The notes: generated by a model not told the origin, from the letters alone. A stretch of DNA of 64,000 nucleotides from an uncultured Nitrosomonadales bacterium (GCA_913048465.1 CAJWVO010000003.1:55804-119803), one strand, 5' to 3'; shown: positions 28,031 to 36,971, counted from the first letter of the stretch. Numbers and translations are program-made.

Positions 28031-28961
28031 TTTCTATTTTATCGTAGGCATCGATGATTTTCTGCACAATAGGGTGTCTCACTACATCTTTTGATTGAAA
28101 CTTGGTAAAGGAAATGCCTTTAATATCTTTGAGTACTTTCTCAATTTCCAACAGCCCACTTTTTTGTCCTTTAGTCAGATCAATTTGAGTAATATCTCCA
28201 GTAATTACCGCTTTAGTACCAAAGCCGATTCTAGTCAGAAACATTTTCATTTGCTCAGGTGTGGTATTTTGAGCTTCATCAAGAATAATAAAGCTTTGAT
28301 TTAGTGTTCGTCCTCGCATATAAGCCAAAGGAGCAATTTCAACAATTTGTTTCTCAAACCACTTGTTGACTGTTTCATAACCGCCTAAATCGTATAATGC
28401 ATCATATAAGGGTCTTAGGTAAGGATCAACCTTTTGCGCAAGGTCGCCTGGAAGAAATCCCAATTTTTCTCCTGCCTCGACTGCTGGTCGAACTAAGATA
28501 ATTCTTTTTATTTTTTCACGATTTAAGGCATCAATCGCAGAAGCGACTGCAAGGTATGTTTTTCCAGTGCCAGCTGGACCAATACCAAAGTTAATATCAT
28601 TTTCTTGAATAAGCTTAAGGTAACTTTGCTGGCGCGGCGTTCTTCCTTGCAAATCATTTTTCTTTGTTTTTAGCTCAATTAATTCAATATTATCAGCCTG
28701 TTTATCTTCATTAATGCTTACCAGGCTAAGCTGAATATCTTCTAAGGTAATTGGTATTTTTGCTTTTAAATAAAAATGCTGAAGCATATCAGATGCTATT
28801 TTTATTTTTTGATCAGCACCAGTTAAAGAGAATTGAAAACCCTTTCTTGATATTTTTATATTAAGATTTTTTGCAATTTGCTGGATGTTCTCATCCAGTG
28901 GACCGCAGGTATTGATAAGTTGTTTGTTATTCTCAGGCTCAAGTATGAAAGTAGTTGTCAA
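28023..28961 (-). CDS. ybeZ: PhoH-like ATPase YbeZ
   Basis: YbeZ is a PhoH-family P-loop ATPase/RNA-binding protein that partners with YbeY. The 312-aa product has an N-terminal KH-like region, then RTPRQQSYLKLI, the Walker A NFGIGPAGTGKTYLAVASAI around residue 130, ILVRPAVEAGEKLGFLPGD, and the Walker B ilDEAQNTTPEQMKMFLTRIG region. The start is TTG at 28961, directly after the miaB stop (TAATTG). No better start is available upstream without entering miaB. Confidence 0.96.
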   Translation of the reverse strand: MTTTFILEPENNKQLINTCGPLDENIQQIAKNLNIKISRKGFQFSLTGADQKIKIASDMLQHFYLKAKIPITLEDIQLSLVSINEDKQADNIELIELKTKKNDLQGRTPRQQSYLKLIQENDINFGIGPAGTGKTYLAVASAIDALNREKIKRIILVRPAVEAGEKLGFLPGDLAQKVDPYLRPLYDALYDLGGYETVNKWFEKQIVEIAPLAYMRGRTLNQSFIILDEAQNTTPEQMKMFLTRIGFGTKAVITGDITQIDLTKGQKSGLLEIEKVLKDIKGISFTKFQSKDVVRHPIVQKIIDAYDKIEND

Positions 28962-30278
28962 TTAAATTAGTTCTCCAGTAATTCTTCTATCAGTTGTTTT
29001 AATGACTTTAACCTTCACCATTTGATTCAAAATATCTTGTTTAGTTTTAATTTCAACAATGCGATTATTATCTGTCTTCCCTTTAAAAGTGATGTCATCA
29101 ACTTTTTCATCGATGAGCACTCTTTGTTCGCTATTCATTAGGGAATGGGTATGATTTTTACCTTGCTCACTAATTAAGTTTTGAATCTCTTGCAACCTAT
29201 CTTTTTTAATTTCTTCATTTGTAGAATCTTTTAGATAAGACGCAGGTGTACCGGGTCTAGCGCTATATAAAAAACTGTAGCTATAGTCAAAATCTATTTC
29301 TTTAATTGCTTTAATTGTTTGTTGGTGGTCTTGATCTGTTTCTCCTGGAAAGCCGACAATAAAATCCGAGGATATTAGGATGTTAGGAGACGCAGCTTTC
29401 AATTTTTTTATAATTTGCTTATATTCAAGATACAAGTAGTTTCTTTTCATCGCAGACAATATGCGATCTGAACCAGACTGGATAGGCAGGTGGATAAAAT
29501 TTGCTAATTTATGATTATTTTGAAAACACTCTATCAATGTGTCATTCATTTCATTTGGATGTGAGGTAGTGAAGCGTATTCGCTTAATTTCATCAATTTC
29601 TGATATGAGGTTTATTAGTTCCGCGAAATCATATTCGAAGCCTTTTTTGTCTTTATATCGATAGGCATTCACATTCTGACCTAGAAGATTTAATTCAATT
29701 ACCCCCTGTTGGGTCAGTCGCAGGACCTCCTCAATAATATCTTCGGCTGGCCTAGAGACTTCTTCACCTCGAGTATAAGGAACAACACAGAAAGAACAAT
29801 ATTTGCTACAACCTTCCATGATAGATACGTAGGCAGATGGCCCATTAGATTTGACCTGGGGCAGCTGATCAAATTTTTCGATAGCAGGAAAGCTAATATC
29901 TATTTGAGCTGAGCCAGATCTTTCATTTTCTTTTAATAGTGACGGAATTTTATGAAGTGTTTGAGGACCAAATACCAAATCGACATAGGGAGCACGTTTG
30001 ATAATATTTTCACCTTCTTGGGAAGCAACACAACCACCTACTGCAATTTTCATTGTTGGTTTTTTATTTTTTAATTCTCTTAATCTTCCTAGCTGTCCAT
30101 ATACTTTATCTTCAGCTTTTTCACGGATTGAGCATGTATTCAATACAACGAGATCTGCATCTTCAACTTGATCAGTTGATTGATAACTATCCATCTTGCC
30201 CATTAAGTTAGATATTTGATCAGAATCATACTCATTCATCTGACAGCCATACGTTTTAATAAATATTTTTTTTGTCAT
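28962..30278 (-). CDS. miaB: tRNA-2-methylthio-N6-dimethylallyladenosine synthase
   Basis: Radical-SAM enzyme that adds the 2-methylthio group to i6A37 of tRNAs. The protein starts MTKKIFIKTYGCQMNEYD, matching known MiaB N-termini, so ATG at 30278 is preferred over an in-frame ATG at 30308. Cysteines of the first cluster lie in YGCQ, LNTCSIREKAE and AVGGCVASQ, and the radical-SAM CxxxCxxC is CSKYCSFCVVPYTRG. A C-terminal TRAM domain ends in TDRRITGELI. Length 438 aa. It heads the ybeZ-ybeY-corC-lnt-glyQS run. Confidence 0.97.
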   Translation of the reverse strand: MTKKIFIKTYGCQMNEYDSDQISNLMGKMDSYQSTDQVEDADLVVLNTCSIREKAEDKVYGQLGRLRELKNKKPTMKIAVGGCVASQEGENIIKRAPYVDLVFGPQTLHKIPSLLKENERSGSAQIDISFPAIEKFDQLPQVKSNGPSAYVSIMEGCSKYCSFCVVPYTRGEEVSRPAEDIIEEVLRLTQQGVIELNLLGQNVNAYRYKDKKGFEYDFAELINLISEIDEIKRIRFTTSHPNEMNDTLIECFQNNHKLANFIHLPIQSGSDRILSAMKRNYLYLEYKQIIKKLKAASPNILISSDFIVGFPGETDQDHQQTIKAIKEIDFDYSYSFLYSARPGTPASYLKDSTNEEIKKDRLQEIQNLISEQGKNHTHSLMNSEQRVLIDEKVDDITFKGKTDNNRIVEIKTKQDILNQMVKVKVIKTTDRRITGELI

Positions 30279-30342
30279 TTTTAATAATCTATTTTTATAG
30301 ACTATCATTATAAATTATTACACCTTAAAGTTAACATTGGTT

Positions 30343-31716
30343 ATGAAACGTTTTCCACTCTTTGTAAATCTTGATAAATTACCTGTACTGGTTGTAGGTG
30401 GGGGAGACATTGCTGAGAGGAAAATTAACTTAATTATTAAAGCCAATGCCAATGTGGAAGTTTTAGCTAGAAACTTTTCACCTAATGTTGAACAATTAAT
30501 CAGTAAAAAAAAATTAAAAAAGATAAAAAAGAGTCTTGATATAAGCTCTCTGGGTAGCAGCTACTCATTAATCATAGCCGCTACTGATAACAAGCAAATT
30601 AATAAAAAATTATTTAATTTTGCAAAGAAAAATAATATATTAATTAATGTGGTTGACCAGCCAGAACTATGTACATGTACTTTTGGGTCTATTGTGGAAA
30701 GAGGAGATTTAGTGATAGGAATATCAACCGGGGGCAGTGCCCCTGTCTTTGCAAGAAACTTAAGGGAAAAATTTGAAATACTACTTCCACAATCGACCAA
30801 GCAATTAATTGATTTTTCTTCGTCTATCAGGGAAAAGGTCATCCGATCATTTTCACAATTTAACAAAAGGAGAATTTTCTGGGAGTTATTTTTTGATGCT
30901 TTTGCAACCAAGAAAAATATAACTAAATCAAATTTAACAAAGTTATCCAATCAGCTAATCAAGTCTCTTAGAAACAAGAATAGTGGTGAAGTATTTCTTG
31001 TTGGTGCTGGTCCAGGGGATCCTGAGTTATTGACGTTAAGGGCACTTCATCTGATCCAAAAAGCTGATGTATGTATTTATGATAATTTAGTTTCAAAAGA
31101 AATCCTCGAACTTGTCAGGCGTGATGCGCATATGATTTATGCTGGCAAATTAAGAAATAACCATACCATTGAGCAAAAAGAGATTAATAAACTGTTAGTC
31201 AATTATGCGAAAAAAGGGTTGAGAGTATTAAGATTAAAAGGTGGCGACCCTTTTATGTTCGGAAGAGGAGGGGAAGAAATTTCTGAACTAATGGCTAAAA
31301 AAATAAAATTTCAAGTGGTTCCTGGCATTACGGCAGCTACTGGAGTGTCAGCGTATGCAGGCATCCCTTTAACCCATCGAGATTATTCACAATCTTGTAC
31401 GTTTATTACAGGCCATGAGAAAAAAGGTGAACTTAATATCAATTGGAAAAATTTGACCAACGAAAATCAAACTATCGTAATTTATATGGGTTTAAATTCA
31501 TTGCCAACCATTGCGCAGAACTTAATAGATTCTGGAATGAGAAAAAATATGCCAATTGCACTTGTTCAAGAGGGAACTACAGAAAATCAAACAGTGGTCG
31601 TCAGTACAATTTCTAGAGTCAATGCAAAAATTCTTAAAACTGATATTCAATCGCCGGTAATAATCATCATTGGTGAAGTAGTTAAATTAAGAAAGACAAT
31701 CAAATGGTTTAATTAG
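30343..31716 (+). CDS. cysG: Siroheme synthase CysG
   Basis: Trifunctional enzyme making siroheme for sulfite/nitrite reductases. N-terminal dehydrogenase/ferrochelatase: FPLFVNLDKLPVLVVGGGDI, NVVDQPELCTCTFGSIVERG, STGGSAPVFARNLRE (about 1-210). C-terminal uroporphyrinogen III methyltransferase: VFLVGAGPGDPELLTLRAL, LRLKGGDPFMFGRGGEE, VVPGITAATGVSAYAGIPLTHR (split by family as VPGITAATGVSAYAGIPLT), ending with IIIGEVVKLR. Start ATG 30343 is chosen over TTG 30337. The 3' end overlaps the kinase gene by 8 nt. No sulfite reductase gene lies nearby. Confidence 0.96.
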   Translation: MKRFPLFVNLDKLPVLVVGGGDIAERKINLIIKANANVEVLARNFSPNVEQLISKKKLKKIKKSLDISSLGSSYSLIIAATDNKQINKKLFNFAKKNNILINVVDQPELCTCTFGSIVERGDLVIGISTGGSAPVFARNLREKFEILLPQSTKQLIDFSSSIREKVIRSFSQFNKRRIFWELFFDAFATKKNITKSNLTKLSNQLIKSLRNKNSGEVFLVGAGPGDPELLTLRALHLIQKADVCIYDNLVSKEILELVRRDAHMIYAGKLRNNHTIEQKEINKLLVNYAKKGLRVLRLKGGDPFMFGRGGEEISELMAKKIKFQVVPGITAATGVSAYAGIPLTHRDYSQSCTFITGHEKKGELNINWKNLTNENQTIVIYMGLNSLPTIAQNLIDSGMRKNMPIALVQEGTTENQTVVVSTISRVNAKILKTDIQSPVIIIIGEVVKLRKTIKWFN

Positions 31717-33043
31717 CCTTTATAAGAGGAAAAGTAAGTTTAACGTTTAACCCCCCTGCTCTTCTATTAATTAATTCAAGTTTACCGTTATGAACCATGA
31801 CGATTCTATTTGCAATGGCCAAACCTAAGCCTGACCCTCCTATCGAGCCCCTTGCTTGATCTAGTCTTTCAAAAGGCTCCAACAGTTTCTCTCTTTGCGC
31901 TCTCGGAATTCCAGGACCATTATCAAGAACATTTATTACTATTTTCTCATTATATAGTTTGGCCACTAATTCAATTTTATTGGATTTTGAAAATTTAACG
32001 CCATTGTTAATAAGATTATCAAATAATCTTTTAAATGCTAGGGGTCTGACATCAATGAATAGATTTTTCGGTATATCTTTCGATCGAGTAATTTTTGAAA
32101 TTTTTAAATTGTGACCTAAAATAGCATGTTGTTTTTTTAACTCTGTTAAGAAATTACCAAAATTTAAGGAGCTGATTGGCTCATCATCAAAACCTCGAAC
32201 AAAGTCTAGGAATTGATTAATAATTTGATTGATTTCATCAATATCCTGATCCATACTCTCTTTTAAAAATGTTGACTTTTTTGGTAACATTTCTAGGCTT
32301 AATTTCATTCTTGTAAGTGGGGTCCTGATGTCATGAGAAACACTTCCCATGATAAATCTTCTCTCATTTTCACTTTTCGCTAAATTAGAAGCCATTTCAT
32401 TAAATGCTTTTGACACTTCTTTAAACTCGGTTGCAGTATCTTCCGGAATTTTTGTAAAAGGCAATCCTTTTTTTAATTTACTGGTTGCATTAATAAGTAA
32501 ATTTAACGGCTTATTAATCCGTGTGGTTAAAAAATAAGCTCCTGAAATTGAAACAAGAAAGACTACTATGCCCCAACCAATCCAGTGCCAGGGGAAAGGC
32601 CTGTCAAAAACATTACGAGGGATAACAGCCCAAAATAATCCATCACCAATTTCAAATGAAACCCAAATACCTGGGATGTCATAATGATTCAAAGTCACAA
32701 TAGTATCCTCACCCAAGTTTTGCTTAATTTTTTTTACTACCATTGATAAAAATATGTCATCTGGAAGTGGATTAATATTTTCAAAATAGTATGCTGGCAC
32801 AATTTTGACATCGCTCATTTTCGATAATGATTGCAAAAGGTCAAGCCGAGTGGATGGATAAGCACTTTGAATTGCTGCCTTAGTATACTTTACTATGGTA
32901 CTTATTTCTTGAGCCATGGACTCAGCTCTCGGCTCCATTTCAAAATAATCAAAAACTTTAATGGTTATTAATTGAGAAATAATAATTAATGAGGCAATAA
33001 TTAAAATTAATCTATTGAGAAGATTTTTTGGGAATAGGGTCAT
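31709..33043 (-). CDS. envZ: EnvZ-type sensor histidine kinase
   Basis: Inner-membrane sensor kinase of an EnvZ/OmpR-type pair. The 444-aa protein has a first membrane helix (about 10-30), a periplasmic domain (about 35-150), a second helix (about 155-173) and a HAMP linker. The H-box FIMGSVSHDIRTPLTRMKLS has phospho-acceptor His237. The ATPase domain has FDNLINNGVKFS, LDNGPGIPRAQREKL and GGSGLGLAIANRI. The H-box resembles EnvZ closely; the periplasmic part cannot be assigned a stimulus. Its ATG overlaps the regulator's stop as ATGA. Confidence 0.9.
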   Translation of the reverse strand: MTLFPKNLLNRLILIIASLIIISQLITIKVFDYFEMEPRAESMAQEISTIVKYTKAAIQSAYPSTRLDLLQSLSKMSDVKIVPAYYFENINPLPDDIFLSMVVKKIKQNLGEDTIVTLNHYDIPGIWVSFEIGDGLFWAVIPRNVFDRPFPWHWIGWGIVVFLVSISGAYFLTTRINKPLNLLINATSKLKKGLPFTKIPEDTATEFKEVSKAFNEMASNLAKSENERRFIMGSVSHDIRTPLTRMKLSLEMLPKKSTFLKESMDQDIDEINQIINQFLDFVRGFDDEPISSLNFGNFLTELKKQHAILGHNLKISKITRSKDIPKNLFIDVRPLAFKRLFDNLINNGVKFSKSNKIELVAKLYNEKIVINVLDNGPGIPRAQREKLLEPFERLDQARGSIGGSGLGLAIANRIVMVHNGKLELINRRAGGLNVKLTFPLIKAN

Positions 33044-33753
33044 TTAACGTTAGTTAATTCGAATACGTAACCAAAACCCCATTTAGTTTTTAAGTATTTC
33101 GGTTTGTTGGGGTCCTCTTCAATTAGTTTTCTAATTCTTGATATTTGTACATCAATACTGCGATCAAATACATCCAACTCCTTACCTTTGGCAAGCTGCA
33201 TGATTTGATCACGACTTAAGGGTTGATTTGCATTTTCGATAAATACTTTTAGTAAGCTAAATTCACCACTTGTTAGATCAATTTCTCTTTTATTTTTTTT
33301 CAATGTCCTTTCTTGAGGGTTAAATTCAAAGTCATCAAATTGAATAGTTTGGTTTGACACCTCATTAACCTTTTCAGATAGCTCCATCTCATGTCTTCTA
33401 AATATAGAATTAATTCTAGCTAACAATTCCCTTGGGTTAAAAGGTTTCGGTAAATAATCATCCGCCCCCATCTCAAGTCCAATAATACGATCCACTTCAT
33501 CGCCTTTGGCGGTTAGCATAATGATCGGAGTTTTTATTCTATTCACCCTTAGGCGTTTGCAAATATCCAAACCATTTTCATCAGGAAGCATTAGATCTAA
33601 GATAATCAGATCTGGAGTTTTTTTTAGAATTAATTTATCTAAATCTTTTCCGTGTTCACCAGCAGAGCAATCAAATCCTTGGTCTTGTAAATATTGTTTA
33701 ATGAGATCTCGAATTTTGCGATCATCATCAACAATGATAATTTTCTTTTTCAT
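33040..33753 (-). CDS. ompR: OmpR-family response regulator
   Basis: Two-domain transcription regulator. Receiver: acidic pocket Asp10/Asp11, phospho-acceptor Asp53 in LIILDLMLPDENG, and Lys103 in DDYLPKPFNPREL. C-terminal winged helix: SGEFSLLKVFIENANQPLSRD, then FDRSIDVQISRIRKLIEEDP and YLKTKWGFGYVFEL, which closely follow E. coli OmpR. The 130-nt upstream gap carries paired direct repeats of 11-bp period, as expected for autoregulation. It probably controls envelope genes, but porins are not in the window. Confidence 0.93.
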   Translation of the reverse strand: MKKKIIIVDDDRKIRDLIKQYLQDQGFDCSAGEHGKDLDKLILKKTPDLIILDLMLPDENGLDICKRLRVNRIKTPIIMLTAKGDEVDRIIGLEMGADDYLPKPFNPRELLARINSIFRRHEMELSEKVNEVSNQTIQFDDFEFNPQERTLKKNKREIDLTSGEFSLLKVFIENANQPLSRDQIMQLAKGKELDVFDRSIDVQISRIRKLIEEDPNKPKYLKTKWGFGYVFELTNVK

Positions 33754-33791
33754 TTTTTACTGATTTAAACCCTTTAATTAGAAATTTAAAT

Positions 33792-33837
33792 TTACAATTT
33801 ATTTACAAATACATCTAATTATGTAATAAATATGTAA
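33792..33837. promoter_or_regulatory. Two pairs of 11-bp-period direct repeats, candidate OmpR sites
   Basis: Between ompR and the EF-hand gene, TGTAA occurs twice on the minus strand (33803-33807 and 33792-33796) and twice on the plus strand (33822-33826 and 33833-33837). Each pair has an 11-bp period and a 6-nt AT spacer, and the two pairs are opposed. OmpR-type regulators bind tandem half-sites with about this spacing, and TGTAAC elements occur in known OmpR boxes. The regulator encoded next to it is the obvious candidate. Binding is inferred; only the repeats are seen. Confidence 0.55.
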
Positions 33838-33883
33838 CAATTTAATTAGATTATAGTCATTCGTTTGAAAATTTGTAATAAGT

Positions 33884-34312
33884 ATGACAGTAAAATATAT
33901 ATTTCCCATACTGATGATGTTTCCAGTTCATCAAACTTTAGCAGATCAGTCAGATTTTAGTAATGAAAATGTTAAGGATAAAAGTTTAAAGGTAATCATT
34001 AACGAATTTACTAATACTAGTAACGAGGAATTTAATGCATTCCTTCAAGAAAAAAGAAATGAAATGTTATCTAGTGTTGAACAAAGATTTTTAAACTGTG
34101 ATAAGGATAATGATGATACGTTGGATGTTTTTGAAACAACCATGTGCCTTCCTCAGGTTGCTCGACAGTTTAGAAAAGTTGATTCAAATAAAGATAATTT
34201 AATATCACTTGATGAATTATCAATTTTAGCAAAAGAATACTACAAAGATACACAGCAAGAAACTGAAAAAACAAAAAATATTAATTCTGAAAAATTCGCA
34301 AAAGAAGATTAA
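33884..34312 (+). CDS. Exported EF-hand protein
   Basis: A 142-aa protein with a short hydrophobic N-terminus (MTVKYIFPILMMFPVHQTLAD) that probably acts as a signal peptide. It has two calcium-binding EF-hand loops: DKDNDDTLDVFE (about 72-83) and DSNKDNLISLDE (about 103-114). Both keep Asp at positions 1, 3 and 5 or equivalent oxygen ligands and Glu at 12. The rest is charged and helical. Function unknown; it may buffer or sense calcium in the periplasm. It is divergent from ompR and shares its control region. Confidence 0.85.
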   Translation: MTVKYIFPILMMFPVHQTLADQSDFSNENVKDKSLKVIINEFTNTSNEEFNAFLQEKRNEMLSSVEQRFLNCDKDNDDTLDVFETTMCLPQVARQFRKVDSNKDNLISLDELSILAKEYYKDTQQETEKTKNINSEKFAKED

Positions 34313-34356
34313 TTTTTCATAGCCTGTAAATTCACAAAATATGTTTAAATGAACTT

Positions 34357-35478
34357 ATGGTTTCATTTAAAGCATTTGATTCTTTCCTAAATCTTCCAAG
34401 ATCTGTCGACAAATTAATAGGCAATGACTATTTTTGGAATTTAAATCTTCTAATTGATTTAGAGACTTCAAAATCTATTGGTGGGGATACAGGCTGGGAA
34501 ATCAAATCCATTTGTATGTTTGATAAAAAAGAGTTAGTGGGCTTTATTCCAATGTTTATTAAACATCATTCCTACGGAGAATATGTGTTTGATTGGTCGT
34601 GGGCTGAGGCACATCAGCGATTAGGTTTATCTTATTTTCCAAAGCTTTTTATAGGCATTCCTTTTTCTCCTGTAAATGCTAATAAATTTATAGTCAAAAA
34701 AGCAGATTATGTAAAGTTAGCAATCCAGTATATTGAAAAACTCATGGTTAATGAAAATCTATCATCAATTCATTACGTTTTCTCTAGATATGATGATGAA
34801 TTAAACCATCTTTTTAAAAATCGAGGTTGGGCAAACAGAAAAACTATTCAGTATGTATGGGATAACGATAGTTATTCAAACTTTGACGATTTTTTGAAGA
34901 TTTTAAAATCGGAAAAAAGAAAAAAAATAAAACAAGATAGAAAAAAAGTTGCATCAGAAAATGTATCATTTAAAACTTTTACTGGTAAGGATATTAATGA
35001 GGATTTGATCTCTTTTTTTTACAAGTGTTATTCGATGACATATTATCAGCACGGATCTCCTCCTTATATAAATAAATCATTTTTTGATTCCTATTTTATT
35101 AATAACTCTGAGAGGGTAATTATTTTTGTAGCCTACAAAGATCAACAGCCAGTTGCCTGCTCTTTCTCATTACAAGCTAATAATATTCTTTATGGGCGAT
35201 ATTGGGGGGCTGTCCAATTTATTCCATCTTTACATTTTGAGTTAAGTTATTACAAGGGAATTCAATATTGCATTGATAATAAATTGGATAGATTTTATGC
35301 TGGAATACAGGGAGAACATAAGTTATCTCGAGGCTTTAATCCTGAATTTTCTGATTCATTCCACTTTGTAAAACATCCTCAATTTAAAGCGGCAGTTCAT
35401 GATTTTGTTGAAAGAGAAGCAGATCTTAATGAATTGTATAAAAAAGAGCTTGAACAAAGATCTTCGATTAAATATTAG
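34357..35478 (+). CDS. FemAB-like acyltransferase (DUF482/GNAT superfamily)
   Basis: A 373-aa cytosolic protein of the FemAB-like (DUF482) group, sometimes annotated as peptidoglycan biosynthesis/recognition. Seen motifs are YVFDWSWAEAHQRLGLSYFP, SIHYVFSRYDDE, RKKIKQDRKKV, YKCYSMTYYQHGSPPYI, ILYGRYWGAVQFIPSLHFEL and the C-terminal AGIQGEHKLSRGFNPEFSDS. The fold carries two GNAT-like halves. The acceptor and donor are unknown, so the peptidoglycan link is by family name only. The 3' end overlaps waaG by 11 nt on the other strand. Confidence 0.9.
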   Translation: MVSFKAFDSFLNLPRSVDKLIGNDYFWNLNLLIDLETSKSIGGDTGWEIKSICMFDKKELVGFIPMFIKHHSYGEYVFDWSWAEAHQRLGLSYFPKLFIGIPFSPVNANKFIVKKADYVKLAIQYIEKLMVNENLSSIHYVFSRYDDELNHLFKNRGWANRKTIQYVWDNDSYSNFDDFLKILKSEKRKKIKQDRKKVASENVSFKTFTGKDINEDLISFFYKCYSMTYYQHGSPPYINKSFFDSYFINNSERVIIFVAYKDQQPVACSFSLQANNILYGRYWGAVQFIPSLHFELSYYKGIQYCIDNKLDRFYAGIQGEHKLSRGFNPEFSDSFHFVKHPQFKAAVHDFVEREADLNELYKKELEQRSSIKY

Positions 35479-36559
35479 TTAATATTTTTTTATCAAGTTT
35501 ATAGCTTGTATATTTTTTGTAATCAGCATTAATTTTTTTTGAGCGGTTAATTTTACTTAAAATTCTCTCTAAAGATAAATTTAACTCCTTTTGTGAGAAT
35601 GGAGAATGAAGGACTATTGATTTTTTATCATCCTGGACATAAGAACTGTACCCACAATTATCTGTAGTTATGATAGGTAAGTTCTGAGAAAGGGCTTCGA
35701 TAAGTATCAATCCTGTATTTTCATATCTTGCTGGATGAATAAGGGCGTATGCTTCTCTCATGAGCTGTGGAACATTGTCATGCCCATGGAAAATTTTAAT
35801 AGAGTCGTTAAGACCATACCGCGCAATGAGTCTCCTGTATATTTTTTCTTTATCTTTACCAAAAATAGCAAAGTTAAAATTATTTCTAATTTTCTCTGGC
35901 AGGCTCGAGAAAGCAATAATTGCACGATCCAAACCTTTGGTCTTAAATCCAGAACCAATAAAGATAAGTAATTTGTTATTTTTTTTGAAATATCTATTTA
36001 TTGACGATATAGATTTACTTGAGTCAATGAAAAAATTTTTATCAATATAAGGTGGGATAAATATAAATTTGCTTTCAGAGGTTTTATAAATTGATTTATA
36101 AATTTCGTTTTCTTTTTTTGATATAGATAGTATCTTTGTTTTCGATGTTGGATTAAAAATTTGAAATTCTTCTTCATGAAAAAATCGGTATCTTGGTGAT
36201 AAATTTTTTAAAAAGTTTTTATTTTTATTGGCAAAACAGGAATCAGCAGCATAATAAAAATCTAATCCAGAAATTTTACTAAAACTAATGGATATAACAT
36301 TAGTTTTGTTTTCAATATATTGTGAAACCTTATTTTTAAATTCTAAGTATCGACGGTAATTAAAAAAACAGTTTGATTGAATAATTTTTACAGAAATATT
36401 TTTTTCTTTTGGGTAGTTGCCATCCCAATCCATACAAACTATCTCAACCAAATTTTTTTTACATAATTTTCTAGCTAATTGTAATAAATCTCTTTGAGCG
36501 CCACCGTATGGAAAATACTTGAAGATGATTAAAACAAATGTTTTGGATTCTTTAACCAA
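35468..36559 (-). CDS. waaG: LPS core glucosyltransferase, WaaG/RfaG type (GT4)
   Basis: WaaG transfers the first outer-core hexose from a UDP-sugar to heptose of the LPS inner core, at the cytoplasmic face of the inner membrane. The 363-aa product follows WaaG closely: IIFKYFPYGGAQRDLLQLA at the N-terminus, SGLDFYYAADSCFA, SPRYRFFHEEE, then the donor-site region HPARYENTGLILIEALSQNL and TTDNCGYSSYVQ. The start is TTG at 36559 in an 8-nt overlap with the DUF2970 gene. The exact sugar specificity is not provable from sequence. It agrees with gmhB in the same window. Confidence 0.85.
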   Translation of the reverse strand: MVKESKTFVLIIFKYFPYGGAQRDLLQLARKLCKKNLVEIVCMDWDGNYPKEKNISVKIIQSNCFFNYRRYLEFKNKVSQYIENKTNVISISFSKISGLDFYYAADSCFANKNKNFLKNLSPRYRFFHEEEFQIFNPTSKTKILSISKKENEIYKSIYKTSESKFIFIPPYIDKNFFIDSSKSISSINRYFKKNNKLLIFIGSGFKTKGLDRAIIAFSSLPEKIRNNFNFAIFGKDKEKIYRRLIARYGLNDSIKIFHGHDNVPQLMREAYALIHPARYENTGLILIEALSQNLPIITTDNCGYSSYVQDDKKSIVLHSPFSQKELNLSLERILSKINRSKKINADYKKYTSYKLDKKILTNI

Positions 36560-36743
36560 GAATAATTGATACTACAGTTACAATTGAGGTTATAAAAATA
36601 AGGGCTAATGCTAGACCAATAAGCAAGTAGGGCAAAAATCCATTTTTTTCAATAAATTTATCGTCATCATTAAATTTACTATTTTTTTGAATTCCAATAA
36701 ATGCTGCAAGAACACTTTGGATTATATTTAACAATGTTTTCAT
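36552..36743 (-). CDS. Small DUF2970 membrane protein
   Basis: A 63-aa protein matching the DUF2970 pattern: NIIQSVLAAFIGIQKNSKFN at the N-terminus, a short polar linker, then one transmembrane helix (YLLIGLALALIFITSIVTVV, about 40-60). DUF2970 proteins are common in Beta- and Gammaproteobacteria and have no known function. Its stop overlaps the waaG start, so the two are probably co-transcribed. It lies 110 nt downstream of tRNA-Met; that gap is AT-rich and shows no further signal. Confidence 0.88.
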   Translation of the reverse strand: MKTLLNIIQSVLAAFIGIQKNSKFNDDDKFIEKNGFLPYLLIGLALALIFITSIVTVVSIILG

Positions 36744-36852
36744 TTAGGTGTTAGCTTAAGAAGTAAAATAATTAATATACTTAATTCTATTATTTTTTCA
36801 AGAAATATCTGTTAAATATTTAATATTAAGTAATTGATTTTAAATGAATTAG

Positions 36853-36929
36853 TGGTGGTGATGGAGAGACTTGAACTCTCGACCTCAGGATTATGAATCC
36901 TGCGCTCTAACCAGCTGAGCTACATCACC
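36853..36929 (-). tRNA. tRNA-Met (CAT)
   Basis: A complete 77-nt cloverleaf on the minus strand: acceptor GGTGATG pairing with CATCACC, D-stem GCTC/GAGC, anticodon stem CAGGA/TCCTG with loop TTCATAA (anticodon CAT), T-stem GAGAG/CTCTC with TTCAAGT loop, discriminator A and encoded CCA. The 5' G-C pair argues against initiator tRNA. A CAT anticodon could also be tRNA-Ile2 (lysidine-modified), but the body resembles elongator tRNA-Met of Betaproteobacteria. Confidence 0.93.
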
Positions 36930-36941
36930 AAAGAACAGGGC

Positions 36942-36970
36942 ATTATATTTTTTTCAGGAATTAATGTAAA
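36942..36970 (-). promoter_or_regulatory. Sigma-70-type promoter of tRNA-Met
   Basis: On the minus strand TTTACA (36965-36970), a 17-nt spacer and a perfect TATAAT (36942-36947) lie in the 42-nt gap between ychF and tRNA-Met. The next bases, GCCC, form a GC-rich discriminator as in stringently controlled stable-RNA promoters. Transcription would start a few bases before the mature 5' end. Confidence 0.75.
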
Positions 36971-36971
36971 G

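Noticed and set aside
30279..30308. miaB start at ATG 30308
   Set aside because: The shorter start MTKKIFIKTYGCQMNEYD matches known MiaB proteins and leaves room for promoters in the divergent gap with cysG.
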